Shown here one piece after another: positions 1-6,658 of a stretch of DNA of 47,547 nucleotides. Every line of letters starts with the position of its first letter. The first letter of the stretch is position 1. Where the stretch lies: NCBI GenBank assembly GCA_003934925.1, contig JQIX01000033.1, positions 1 to 47,547 on the forward strand, given 5' to 3'. The notes under the pieces are model-generated. The model was given only the letters and a program-made list of their open reading frames with translations. It searched no databases and was not told the DNA's origin. The stretch comes from Epsilonproteobacteria bacterium (ex Lamellibrachia satsuma) (lineage in GTDB: Bacteria > Campylobacterota > Campylobacteria > Campylobacterales > Sulfurovaceae). A program made the position numbers and the translations under genes.

Positions 1-215
1 TCTCTTTTTTATGCTTAGAATAGCACTTGTTATATATTTATTGACACAAATTGAGAGAGATCAGAGAGGAAAATATGCTGACCTTTATCTGATACTTTTA
101 AGATTGTGGTAGAATAGATGGTATAGAATAGTCAATTTAGTTGAAAGTGGGTTTTTCAGGGTTGACTACTTAGTAAAAAAGTAGAAAATCTTTTCATACG
201 CTTCTTCCTTCCCGA

Positions 216-1070
216 TTAAAGTTCTATACAGGTCCCCACACCGGAACTTGTTAATATCTCCAAAAGCAAGGAGTGTTCAACCCGTCCATCAATGATATGT
301 GCTTTTTTCACGCCGCCACGTAATGCTTCTATACATGCATCCACTTTGGGTACCATCCCCCCCTGTATCGTACCGTCTGCTTTCAGCAATTCTGTTTTCT
401 CAATGCTCAGGTTGGTGATAAGCTTCATATTTTTATCCAGTACACCTGGAGTATCTGTTAAAAAGAGTATCTTTCTTGCTTCAAGTGCCACAGCTATCCT
501 GCTTGCAGCAAGGTCGGCATTAATGTTAAATCCGGGATGCCCTATGGTACTGCTTCCTGCGATAGGTGCAATGACCGGTACTGCACCATCTTCAATGATA
601 TTATCTACAATCTCCGGATTGACATGTTCTATCTTTCCTGTATAGCCAAAATTTTCATAATCTTTAGGAATACCCTTTAAAAATCCCCCGTCTTTCCCGG
701 AAATACCTATGGCTTTTGTTCCATGATTATCGAGCAGGGAAACGATCTCTTTGTTGATCTCCCCTGAAAGTACCATTTCCACAATACGCATAACTTCTTT
801 GGTAGTTACTCTTTGTCCGTCAACAAACTTTGTATCCACACCAAGATCAGTTAAAAGGTTTGTAATGCTTTTACCCCCACCATGTACAATAATGGGTTTC
901 ATCCCTACAAGGTGTAACAAAACGACATCCTGTGCGAATTGTTCTTTAAGTTCAGAACTTGTTTGTGCAGAACCACCATACTTTATGACTATTTTCTCAT
1001 TAGAGAATTTTTTGATAAATGGAAGCGCATCAAGAAGCGTCTTAACCACATCAATCTTACTCTTATACAT
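216..1070 (-). CDS. argB: acetylglutamate kinase (ArgB)
   Basis: Phosphorylates N-acetyl-L-glutamate with ATP, the second step of arginine synthesis in the cytoplasm. The 284-residue length is normal for the amino acid kinase family. The glycine-rich KYGG (residues 30-33) and VHGGGKSI (about 63-70) loops that hold phosphates and substrate are present, as is the C-terminal GTCIEL end typical of ArgB. It is the last gene of a minus-strand run DUF455-lpxK-argB, 20 bases after lpxK. It lies about 20 kb from argD, so the arginine genes are dispersed. No arginine-binding N-terminal helix extension is judged here. Confidence 0.95.
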   Translation of the reverse strand: MYKSKIDVVKTLLDALPFIKKFSNEKIVIKYGGSAQTSSELKEQFAQDVVLLHLVGMKPIIVHGGGKSITNLLTDLGVDTKFVDGQRVTTKEVMRIVEMVLSGEINKEIVSLLDNHGTKAIGISGKDGGFLKGIPKDYENFGYTGKIEHVNPEIVDNIIEDGAVPVIAPIAGSSTIGHPGFNINADLAASRIAVALEARKILFLTDTPGVLDKNMKLITNLSIEKTELLKADGTIQGGMVPKVDACIEALRGGVKKAHIIDGRVEHSLLLEILTSSGVGTCIEL

Positions 1071-1090
1071 CTATTCCCTTTTTACACATC

Positions 1091-2020
1091 TCACTTAGAC
1101 AGATTTATCTCTTTTTTTCCCATATATTTGTCTATTTTAGCAAAAATTTCATCTTTTATTTCTAATTTTAGCTTCATTTCAGAGATAGGTAACTTAAAGT
1201 CCTGCATTTTCACAGCATCCTTCTCTGTAACAAGCAGGCTTGTTGTATCATACTGACGCATTAAGTTTACCAACTCTTCCTCTTTAAAATAAGCATGGTC
1301 TTCAAAATAAACCTTTTTCACAACATCTTTTGGAAGATATGCATCCAGTCTATGGGGGTTGGAAATAGCCGTTACCAGTAACATCCTGGAGCTAAGATTC
1401 TCAAAATCCACTTGCCTTGTAAAAGTGTCTCCCTCCTTTGCTATAATATCTGCATACATCCTGGTAAACCAAAATTCTCTAAAAGGCCCGGAAGGGAATG
1501 GCAGACAGTTCCTGATCACCTTGGGCTCTAAGAGTATCTCATACTTTTCTATCTCTACACGGTTAAAGCCGTCATCCAGAATAATAAGTTCTGTTCCCTG
1601 TTCTTTGGCCAGGTCTATAGCCTTGTGTCTGTCCTCACTCACTATAACCGAAGCATTAGGCAGGGAAACAGCCATAAGCATTGGCTCATCTCCGCTTTCT
1701 TCCACAGTTGCAAGTACTTTGCCTTTTTGGCTTACTTCCACCAAACCTCTGCTCTGTCTGCCATATCCCCGAGAAATAATGGTAACATTTTTATATCTTG
1801 CAGCCAATGCTATCACAAAAGGTGTTTTCCCCGAACCTCCCACAATAAGATTACCCACACTTACTATGGGAATACCAAAACTTTTTTTAGACGTCAGTAC
1901 CCGCCGCATGAACATGAAGATACCATAAAGAAGAGAGAGTGGCAAAAACAGCAGTATGATAGGATAATGGTACCATTTCGGTTCAAAGAACATCGTTTCA
2001 AAAAAATGTGTCATGAGCAC
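1091..2020 (-). CDS. lpxK: tetraacyldisaccharide 4'-kinase (LpxK)
   Basis: Adds the 4'-phosphate to the lipid A disaccharide precursor at the inner membrane, using ATP. The N-terminus has a hydrophobic helix (about residues 17-37), then the Walker A loop GGSGKTP (61-67) in the context SVGNLIVGGSGKTP, which is diagnostic of LpxK. The sequence LDDGFN near the middle corresponds to the family DDGxQ region. At 309 residues it is of usual length. The start overlaps the end of the upstream DUF455 gene by 10 bases, which suggests translational coupling. Met1 or Met3 could be the start. Confidence 0.93.
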   Translation of the reverse strand: MLMTHFFETMFFEPKWYHYPIILLFLPLSLLYGIFMFMRRVLTSKKSFGIPIVSVGNLIVGGSGKTPFVIALAARYKNVTIISRGYGRQSRGLVEVSQKGKVLATVEESGDEPMLMAVSLPNASVIVSEDRHKAIDLAKEQGTELIILDDGFNRVEIEKYEILLEPKVIRNCLPFPSGPFREFWFTRMYADIIAKEGDTFTRQVDFENLSSRMLLVTAISNPHRLDAYLPKDVVKKVYFEDHAYFKEEELVNLMRQYDTTSLLVTEKDAVKMQDFKLPISEMKLKLEIKDEIFAKIDKYMGKKEINLSK

Positions 2021-2832
2021 TCTTTCGCACCCAGTTTTTTGATCTCGGAACAGGTAAACCCTGCTTCTTTTCTTGCATTTACATTAATGTGGGGCCGATG
2101 TTTGGAGAGAAGTTTGTAGCGTTCAAGTATCTCAAAATAGACATTCTCTTTCAAACCTTCTTTTTGGCAAAGATATTTAAACCACTTATCACCCTTGTGT
2201 ACATGGTCTATCTCTTCATCATAAATTATATCGAGTGCATCAATCAACTTTTTGATAATAGGATTTTTTCGTTTATTGTCCAACTTCTTAACGATCTGGG
2301 GGTTGACATCCAAACCAGAGGCCTCATAGTATCGCGGGACGATCGCCATCCTGTCAAGCACCGAATGTGCTGTATGTTCCGCTGCATCAAACAGTCCGCA
2401 GTGTACAGGAAAATCCCCATATTTATAACCTAAACTGTCTAGTAATTCATGCAACATCTTATAGTGGCGTATCTCATCTTCTGCTACAACCAGCCAATCT
2501 ATTTTATACTCCATAGGCATCTCGTGGAAGCGGTAAACAGCATCCAGTGCAAGGTCAATGGCTGAGTATTCTATATGTACTATGGCATGTACCAATGTAG
2601 CCAAACCCTCTATACTGTCAAAATCTTTTCTGGCAGGCAACTCTCTTGGATCAACGATGTGGCACTTTGAAGCATAAGAGGGTTCATTAAAAGTCTTTGG
2701 TTTGAAATCAATCTCATCACTAACCTGATTTTGGTTACAATACTTCAAACATTGAAAAGTCAATTTTTCTTTGATAACAATATCATCACTTAAAATGGCT
2801 TGTTCCAATACTTCATATATGTTTATGTTCAT
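2011..2832 (-). CDS. DUF455 ferritin-like protein
   Basis: A 273-residue protein of the DUF455 family, a ferritin-like four-helix fold thought to bind a di-metal centre. The expected acidic and His ligands appear in order: HIEYSAIDLALDA, then AEDEIRHYKML, then YDEEIDHVHKGDKWF. This pattern of two ExxH-type sites separated by long helices is that of di-iron carboxylate proteins. The biochemical role is not known to me; tRNA-modifying di-iron hydroxylases such as MiaE share the fold, so a hydroxylase is possible but is inference. It is the first gene of the run with lpxK and argB and is divergent from the MBL hydrolase, with only 16 bases between start codons. Confidence 0.85.
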   Translation of the reverse strand: MNINIYEVLEQAILSDDIVIKEKLTFQCLKYCNQNQVSDEIDFKPKTFNEPSYASKCHIVDPRELPARKDFDSIEGLATLVHAIVHIEYSAIDLALDAVYRFHEMPMEYKIDWLVVAEDEIRHYKMLHELLDSLGYKYGDFPVHCGLFDAAEHTAHSVLDRMAIVPRYYEASGLDVNPQIVKKLDNKRKNPIIKKLIDALDIIYDEEIDHVHKGDKWFKYLCQKEGLKENVYFEILERYKLLSKHRPHINVNARKEAGFTCSEIKKLGAKECS

Positions 2833-2848
2833 AAGGAAATTATAACTG

Positions 2849-3454
2849 ATGCAGATTAAAATACAACCTATGGGAGCTTACCAGACCAACTGCTACATTG
2901 TCACCGTTGAGGGGAAAGACTTCATCATAGACCCAGGTATCGATGCTACCCAGTGGGTTTTGAGCAATGTGACCAACCCTGTTGCCATTCTCAATACTCA
3001 CGGACATTTTGACCATGTATGGTCCAATGCCCAGATCAAAGAGAAATTGAATATTCCAATCTACTGTCCAAAAGAGGATGTCTTTATGCTTACAGATGAT
3101 CCACTGGGACAAGGTACACCTAAAAGCACTCCTGACTATGAAGTAGCAGGAGATGAAGAATTTACGATTGAAGGGGTCAAGATAAAGTACCGCCACTTCC
3201 CCGGACACACTCCCGGCTGTTCTGTCATCGAGATAGGTGACGTCTGGTTCAGCGGGGATTTCCTCTTCCATCAATCCATAGGAAGATGGGATTTCCCTGC
3301 ATCAAGCGGAGAGGATATGATAAAAAGTCTGGAAAAAGCCATGAAGATTGAAGGAGACTATACTGTCTATCCTGGACATGGGTTAAGTACCACACTTAAA
3401 GCGGAGCAAAAAATCATGCCTTTTTGGATAAATCAGGTGAAAAATACTTTATAA
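2849..3454 (+). CDS. MBL-fold metallo-hydrolase (glyoxalase II-like)
   Basis: A 201-residue metallo-beta-lactamase-fold hydrolase. The metal-binding motif THGHFDHV gives His51, His53, Asp55 and His56; later ligands are in HFPGHTPGC, the Asp in WFSGDFLF and the His in VYPGHG. This is the complete single-domain set seen in YcbL-like or glyoxalase II-like enzymes, which hydrolyse thioesters, so two metals are expected. It lacks the C-terminal glutathione-binding domain of true GloB. The substrate is unknown. It starts 16 bases from the divergent DUF455 gene, so the two promoters must overlap or lie within the genes. Confidence 0.88.
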   Translation: MQIKIQPMGAYQTNCYIVTVEGKDFIIDPGIDATQWVLSNVTNPVAILNTHGHFDHVWSNAQIKEKLNIPIYCPKEDVFMLTDDPLGQGTPKSTPDYEVAGDEEFTIEGVKIKYRHFPGHTPGCSVIEIGDVWFSGDFLFHQSIGRWDFPASSGEDMIKSLEKAMKIEGDYTVYPGHGLSTTLKAEQKIMPFWINQVKNTL

Positions 3455-3509
3455 GTCCATAACTTAGTTACTTTTCCACAGAGTGAGGCATTGAATTGCA
3501 TAAAGAATC

Positions 3510-3531
3510 CTATAATTTTTAAAGATTATAG
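3510..3531. repeat. small inverted repeat after the MBL gene
   Basis: CTATAAT (3510-3516) and ATTATAG (3525-3531) form 7-bp arms with an 8-base loop, 56 bases after the MBL stop codon. There is no T-run after it, so it is a poor intrinsic terminator. It could be an RNA 3' hairpin or chance in AT-rich DNA. Confidence 0.35.
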
Positions 3532-3545
3532 CAAAAACAAAAACC

Positions 3546-3709
3546 TACATCAATCACGCAAAGCGTATCCTGTCACTGTAAATGATCTTGTAAGCGAAGC
3601 GATTCGAGAGCAGTGACGACTTTTGTTTACTTTTATACAAAAGTAAGAGAAAAACAAGACCACAGTTAAAGTAAAAAGAAATTTTAATGAATTATAAAAA
3701 ATTGATGTA
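3546..3709. repeat. nested-palindrome block, possible non-autonomous repeat
   Basis: This gene-free block is bounded by a perfect 9-bp inverted repeat, TACATCAAT (3546-3554) and ATTGATGTA (3701-3709). Inside are GTCACTG (3572-3578) paired with CAGTGAC (3611-3617), and TTACTTTT (3627-3634) paired with AAAAGTAA (3639-3646). Three nested or serial palindromes in 164 bases, with no ORF, look like a small dispersed repeat rather than ordinary spacer. No clear target duplication is visible. The 14-mer TTTTGTTTACTTTT (3621-3634) recurs inverted at 4442-4455, on the other side of the adjacent regulator gene. Confidence 0.4.
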
Positions 3710-3713
3710 TGCA

Positions 3714-3734
3714 TTCCCACGCTAAGCATGGGAA
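3714..3734. repeat. palindrome TTCCCA-N9-TGGGAA
   Basis: TTCCCA (3714-3719) and TGGGAA (3729-3734) flank CGCTAAGCA, which can itself pair partly through GC/GC. Sequences of the form TTCCCACGCT...GTGGGAACG are common as dispersed extragenic palindromes in many bacterial genomes, so this is probably one such copy. It lies 22 bases beyond the stop codon of the HsrA-like regulator and could also end that transcript. Confidence 0.45.
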
Positions 3735-3755
3735 CGAGAGGAAGAAAGGTTTATA

Positions 3756-4415
3756 TTAGTAAGAAAATTTATATCCACGTCTACGAACTGTATGAATCAC
3801 TTGGAACCCAAGTATACTTTTCAAACGTTTACGGATCTGGTTGATCGCAACCTCAACCGTATTGTCACTGACATACTCCGGCTCTTCCCAGAGTGCATTG
3901 ATGATCTCGTCTTTGGAGAAAACCCTCTGTTTGCGAAGCGCAAGATAAGCTAAAATATCAAATGTTTTACCATTCAGTGAAACGATCTTCTCATCGTATT
4001 CTATCTTTTTGTTTGCGATATCTATAACAAGCTTACCGATATCTACTGTTGTACCGAAAAGATGTCTCATATTTGCCAAAACTCTTGCAGCAATGAGATC
4101 AGGATGCTCACAATGTTCATAAATGACATCATCTACACCTAAAGCGAAAAACCCTGCCTGTTGCTTATAATCGTCTGTCAAGATGATCATTTTTGTTTCA
4201 CTCTTTTTCTTTTTCACTTCATTTACATAACGTTCAAGTGAAAATTTCACACCTTCATCAACGATAATAACAAGTTCATAGTGCCTGAAATCAGTAAAAT
4301 TCGTTGCATCATACATATCTTTTGCATTATCCACGATACAGATGAAGTATTTATCTAATTCTTTTTCAAGTTCTTTGACGTATTCGTCACTGAAGCCTAC
4401 TGTTAGTATTCTCAT
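3756..4415 (-). CDS. hsrA: HsrA/HP1043-like orphan response regulator
   Basis: OmpR/PhoB-type regulator of 219 residues: receiver-like domain (about 1-120) and winged-helix DNA-binding domain (about 125-219). The C-terminus aligns well by eye with H. pylori HP1043 (HsrA): ALWEEPEYVSDNTVEVAINQIRK and TVRRRGYKFSY. The receiver has lost the usual phosphorylation pocket: the N-terminal acidic pair is absent (MRILTVGFSD), the phosphoacceptor position in ELVIIVDEG aligns with Val52 and the conserved Lys before Pro is not visible. HP1043 likewise works without phosphorylation and is essential and homeostatic in Helicobacter. No kinase gene is adjacent. A strong inverted repeat lies just upstream (4442-4487). 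The symbol is by homology. Confidence 0.85.
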   Translation of the reverse strand: MRILTVGFSDEYVKELEKELDKYFICIVDNAKDMYDATNFTDFRHYELVIIVDEGVKFSLERYVNEVKKKKSETKMIILTDDYKQQAGFFALGVDDVIYEHCEHPDLIAARVLANMRHLFGTTVDIGKLVIDIANKKIEYDEKIVSLNGKTFDILAYLALRKQRVFSKDEIINALWEEPEYVSDNTVEVAINQIRKRLKSILGFQVIHTVRRRGYKFSY

Positions 4416-4441
4416 TTTCTATACTATTTCCAATCTACTCA

Positions 4442-4487
4442 AAAAGTAAACAAAACTTAAACAGAAACTTAAGTTTTGTCTACTTTT
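4442..4487. promoter_or_regulatory. 19-bp-arm inverted repeat upstream of hsrA-like gene
   Basis: Arms 4442-4460 and 4469-4487 match at 18 of 19 positions around an 8-base loop. The near edge is 27 bases from the regulator start codon. Read on the minus strand it contains TTAAG half-sites 12 bases apart (CTTAAG-TTTCTG-TTTAAG). As I recall, HP1043 binds tandem TTTAAG-type half-sites, including one at its own promoter, so this may be an autoregulatory operator. A possible -10 (TATAAA, minus strand, 4504-4509) would place the repeat in the 5' leader. A hairpin ending the cmoB transcript is the alternative. Confidence 0.5.
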
Positions 4488-4577
4488 CTCTTTTATTAGC
4501 GTATTTATAGCAAAATGTACCTTATTTAAAAATAAAAGTAACTTTTAGTTTTTTTTGGTATTTTACTGTTTTTTGAT

Positions 4578-5477
4578 CTATTTTATCGCTTTTATGTAAA
4601 CTCGTTTAGGCGCAGGGTACCCTTCTATCGTCTTTTCTGGGTTATTAGGGTCAAGAAAATCTTCAAGACTTTGGGTATCTATCCACTCTGTTTTTCTTTG
4701 TTCGTTTAATTCCGTTTTCATGATTTCCAATACTTCAACCCTTTTAAAACCTACCCGATGACACCAGTTCTTCAATGCATTGACAGTAGGTACGAAGTAA
4801 ATATTCGGAATTTTGGAATATCGGTCTTTTGGGGTTAGACAGATCTCATCCTCTCCATCTATCATAAAAGTATCGAGTATCAGCTCTCCATCTTTGTTAA
4901 GCCCTTTGAAGAGCGATTTTAACATCATGACAGGATCTGATCTATGGTAAAGTACGCCTAAACAAAAAAGTGTATCGAACTTCTGTTCATAAAACTCCAC
5001 ATGTTCTACACCCAAAAGCTCATACACAATATCCGATTTGATAAAGTGGTTTATGAACTGGAATTGAGAATAATAGATAGCAGAAGGATCAAATCCTATC
5101 AGTTTTTTAGGCTCCTGTGACAACATACGAAAAAGATAATAGCCGTTATTGCACCCTATATCTCCTACGGTCTTGCCTTTAAGGTCAAAGTGGGGTTCCA
5201 GCAAATTATATTTGATCTGGCTTTGCCATTCGGAATCGATAAAAAGATCATTTATCTGGAACGGCCCTTTACGCCATGGCTTCATCAGCAGTGCAGTTTG
5301 CTTTATCTGCTCTGCTTCCTCATGACTAAGATCCTCTATCTGGATATTTACTCTGTCACCAAGCGAAAGCTCAACATTCAGGTAGTCCGGCAAAGCACTG
5401 ATCGCTTCCTGGTAAGGTCTGATATTTTTCCAGCTAAGCCACTTTTGGCGTTCTTCTCTTACGTTGTCAAGATTCAT
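4578..5477 (-). CDS. cmoB: tRNA U34 carboxymethyltransferase (CmoB)
   Basis: Transfers the carboxymethyl group of carboxy-SAM to 5-hydroxyuridine at tRNA position 34, giving cmo5U in wobble-reading tRNAs. The 299 residues carry the CmoB signature MKPWRKGPF (66-73 region) followed by DLFIDSEW, then the SAM-binding loop GDIGCNNGYY (about 105-114) and a typical FDTLFCLGVLYHR segment. CmoA, which makes carboxy-SAM, is not in the window. It directly abuts the upstream cyclophilin gene: the cyclophilin stop codon is immediately before this ATG, so the two are cotranscribed and probably coupled. Confidence 0.92.
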   Translation of the reverse strand: MNLDNVREERQKWLSWKNIRPYQEAISALPDYLNVELSLGDRVNIQIEDLSHEEAEQIKQTALLMKPWRKGPFQINDLFIDSEWQSQIKYNLLEPHFDLKGKTVGDIGCNNGYYLFRMLSQEPKKLIGFDPSAIYYSQFQFINHFIKSDIVYELLGVEHVEFYEQKFDTLFCLGVLYHRSDPVMMLKSLFKGLNKDGELILDTFMIDGEDEICLTPKDRYSKIPNIYFVPTVNALKNWCHRVGFKRVEVLEIMKTELNEQRKTEWIDTQSLEDFLDPNNPEKTIEGYPAPKRVYIKAIK

Positions 5478-6017
5478 CTATTTTTTAATATATGCTTTCT
5501 TGATCATTTGATCAAAAAGAGGTCTGTCACCTGCTGCAGTACTGACATTTTCTATCTTTTTTACAGCTTCTTTGCCTTTAATCACTTCTCCAAAGATTGT
5601 ATAACCCCCATTCAGCCATGGTGTTGGAGCTACTGTAATGAAAAACTGGCTTCCATTCGTATTTGGTCCATGGTTTGCCATTGCAAGCAGAAATGGTCTG
5701 TCAAAGGTCAGGTTCGGTGCATATTCATTCTTGAACTCTTTTTTCCAGATAGACTCACCGCCCCTTCCCGTACCTGTAGGATCACCCCCTTGTATCATGA
5801 ATCCTTTGATCACTCTATGAAAAATGAGACCGTTGTAATATCCGTTTTTTACATGTGTTACAAAATTCTCTACCGCCAAAGGAGCTGCTTTGGGAAACAT
5901 TTTAAGTTCTATTTTCCCAACATTGGTTTCCAGTACGACAACAGGTGCTTTTGCTTCCGCCGCACTTGCGTTTAAACTTAATAACAAAAATAAAAATCCG
6001 ATCAATACTTTCTTCAT
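5478..6017 (-). CDS. periplasmic cyclophilin-type peptidyl-prolyl isomerase
   Basis: Cis-trans prolyl isomerase of the cyclophilin family, 179 residues. An N-terminal signal peptide (MKKVLIGFLFLLLSLNASAAEA) precedes the mature domain, so it is exported. The catalytic core is intact: FHRVIKGFMIQGGDPTGTG with the active Arg in FHRV, the NGSQFFIT segment and TPWLNGGYTIFGEV. The single-domain architecture is that of PpiA-like folding helpers of the envelope. It sits between a 97-residue unknown gene upstream and cmoB downstream with no spacer on either side, which points to one three-gene transcript. Confidence 0.92.
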   Translation of the reverse strand: MKKVLIGFLFLLLSLNASAAEAKAPVVVLETNVGKIELKMFPKAAPLAVENFVTHVKNGYYNGLIFHRVIKGFMIQGGDPTGTGRGGESIWKKEFKNEYAPNLTFDRPFLLAMANHGPNTNGSQFFITVAPTPWLNGGYTIFGEVIKGKEAVKKIENVSTAAGDRPLFDQMIKKAYIKK

Positions 6018-6311
6018 CTATATATCACTTTCACAATGGTCTATTTTTAACTTTTTTAACACTTTTTCAAAGAATTCTCCGCCTTCTCTGTGCACATCAT
6101 CATGGAACTCAATATAGATACATTGAATATCCGGTCTGTCATTGGATATCTTGTCAAAAACAAAAGGTGTCTGCCCTGTCTCTTTTTTTACATCATCGAC
6201 TGCCTGAAGTATCTCACCTTTAAGCCTTTTATTGTCACCGAACATAAGGCTAAGCCCTTCATACCGCTCTTCCATTCTCACATGTGCTTTTATCTCTTGA
6301 CATCTATCCAT
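6018..6311 (-). CDS. small hypothetical protein
   Basis: A 97-residue cytoplasmic protein, rich in charged residues, that I do not recognise. There is no signal peptide or membrane segment. Visible features are an N-terminal MDRCQEIKAHVRMEERYEG stretch and a central KETGQTPFVFDKISNDRPDIQ segment resembling a small alpha-beta fold. It is probably a real gene because it abuts the cyclophilin start codon exactly (its stop codon touches the next ATG) and shows normal amino acid composition. It would be the first gene of the run with the cyclophilin and cmoB. The MITE-like element lies 32 bases upstream, so its promoter may be at or in the element edge. Confidence 0.7.
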   Translation of the reverse strand: MDRCQEIKAHVRMEERYEGLSLMFGDNKRLKGEILQAVDDVKKETGQTPFVFDKISNDRPDIQCIYIEFHDDVHREGGEFFEKVLKKLKIDHCESDI

Positions 6312-6343
6312 TATTTGTTATCCTTTAAATCTATGATATTTAT

Positions 6344-6609
6344 GGGCACCTCTAATAACCCTAGATGCTCATAACATCTCTAGCTTTTGTCTAGGCTAGG
6401 CACTCTTTTGCAGGCCTAGCCATAGCTAAGTCAAAAAAGAGTAACAACGCATAGACGAAAGCTAGTGATGCCCACAGGGTGGGCTTTGCAAACGTAATCT
6501 TTCACAAGATGCTTACTTCGTCTTAGCTTTGGCTAGGACTTGAAAGCCTCTTGCAAAATCTCACATTTGCAAAACCCATTATGAGTATTTAGGGTTATTA
6601 GAGGTGCCC
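6344..6609. mobile_element. MITE-like element with 31-bp terminal inverted repeats
   Basis: A 266-base element. The left end 6344-6374 begins GGGCACCTCTAATAACCC and the right end 6579-6609 is its inverted copy, with 29 of 31 positions matching. It is flanked by TTAT on both sides (6340-6343 and 6610-6613), a likely 4-base target duplication. There is no ORF of useful size inside. An internal hairpin GCCCAC-AGG-GTGGGC lies at 6470-6484. The GGxGC-type tips and 4-base duplication would fit an IS5-like parent, but I cannot assign the family. It separates the small unknown gene from rny. Confidence 0.85.
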
Positions 6610-6658
6610 TTATATTATAACGCGTTAAAACCAAATTTTTACAGAAAAGAGTGGCTTT

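Noticed and set aside
1-215. Possible gene end or promoter at the window start
   Set aside because: Only short frames and a small CTACTT...AAGTAG hairpin are visible; nothing can be supported.
2840-3274. 144-codon minus-strand frame opposite the MBL hydrolase
   Set aside because: The plus-strand gene has a complete MBL motif set; the opposite frame shows no family and is a shadow.
5190-5975. 261-codon plus-strand frame across cmoB and the cyclophilin gene
   Set aside because: Both minus-strand genes are clear, with abutting stop and start; the long frame has Cys/Phe-rich random composition.
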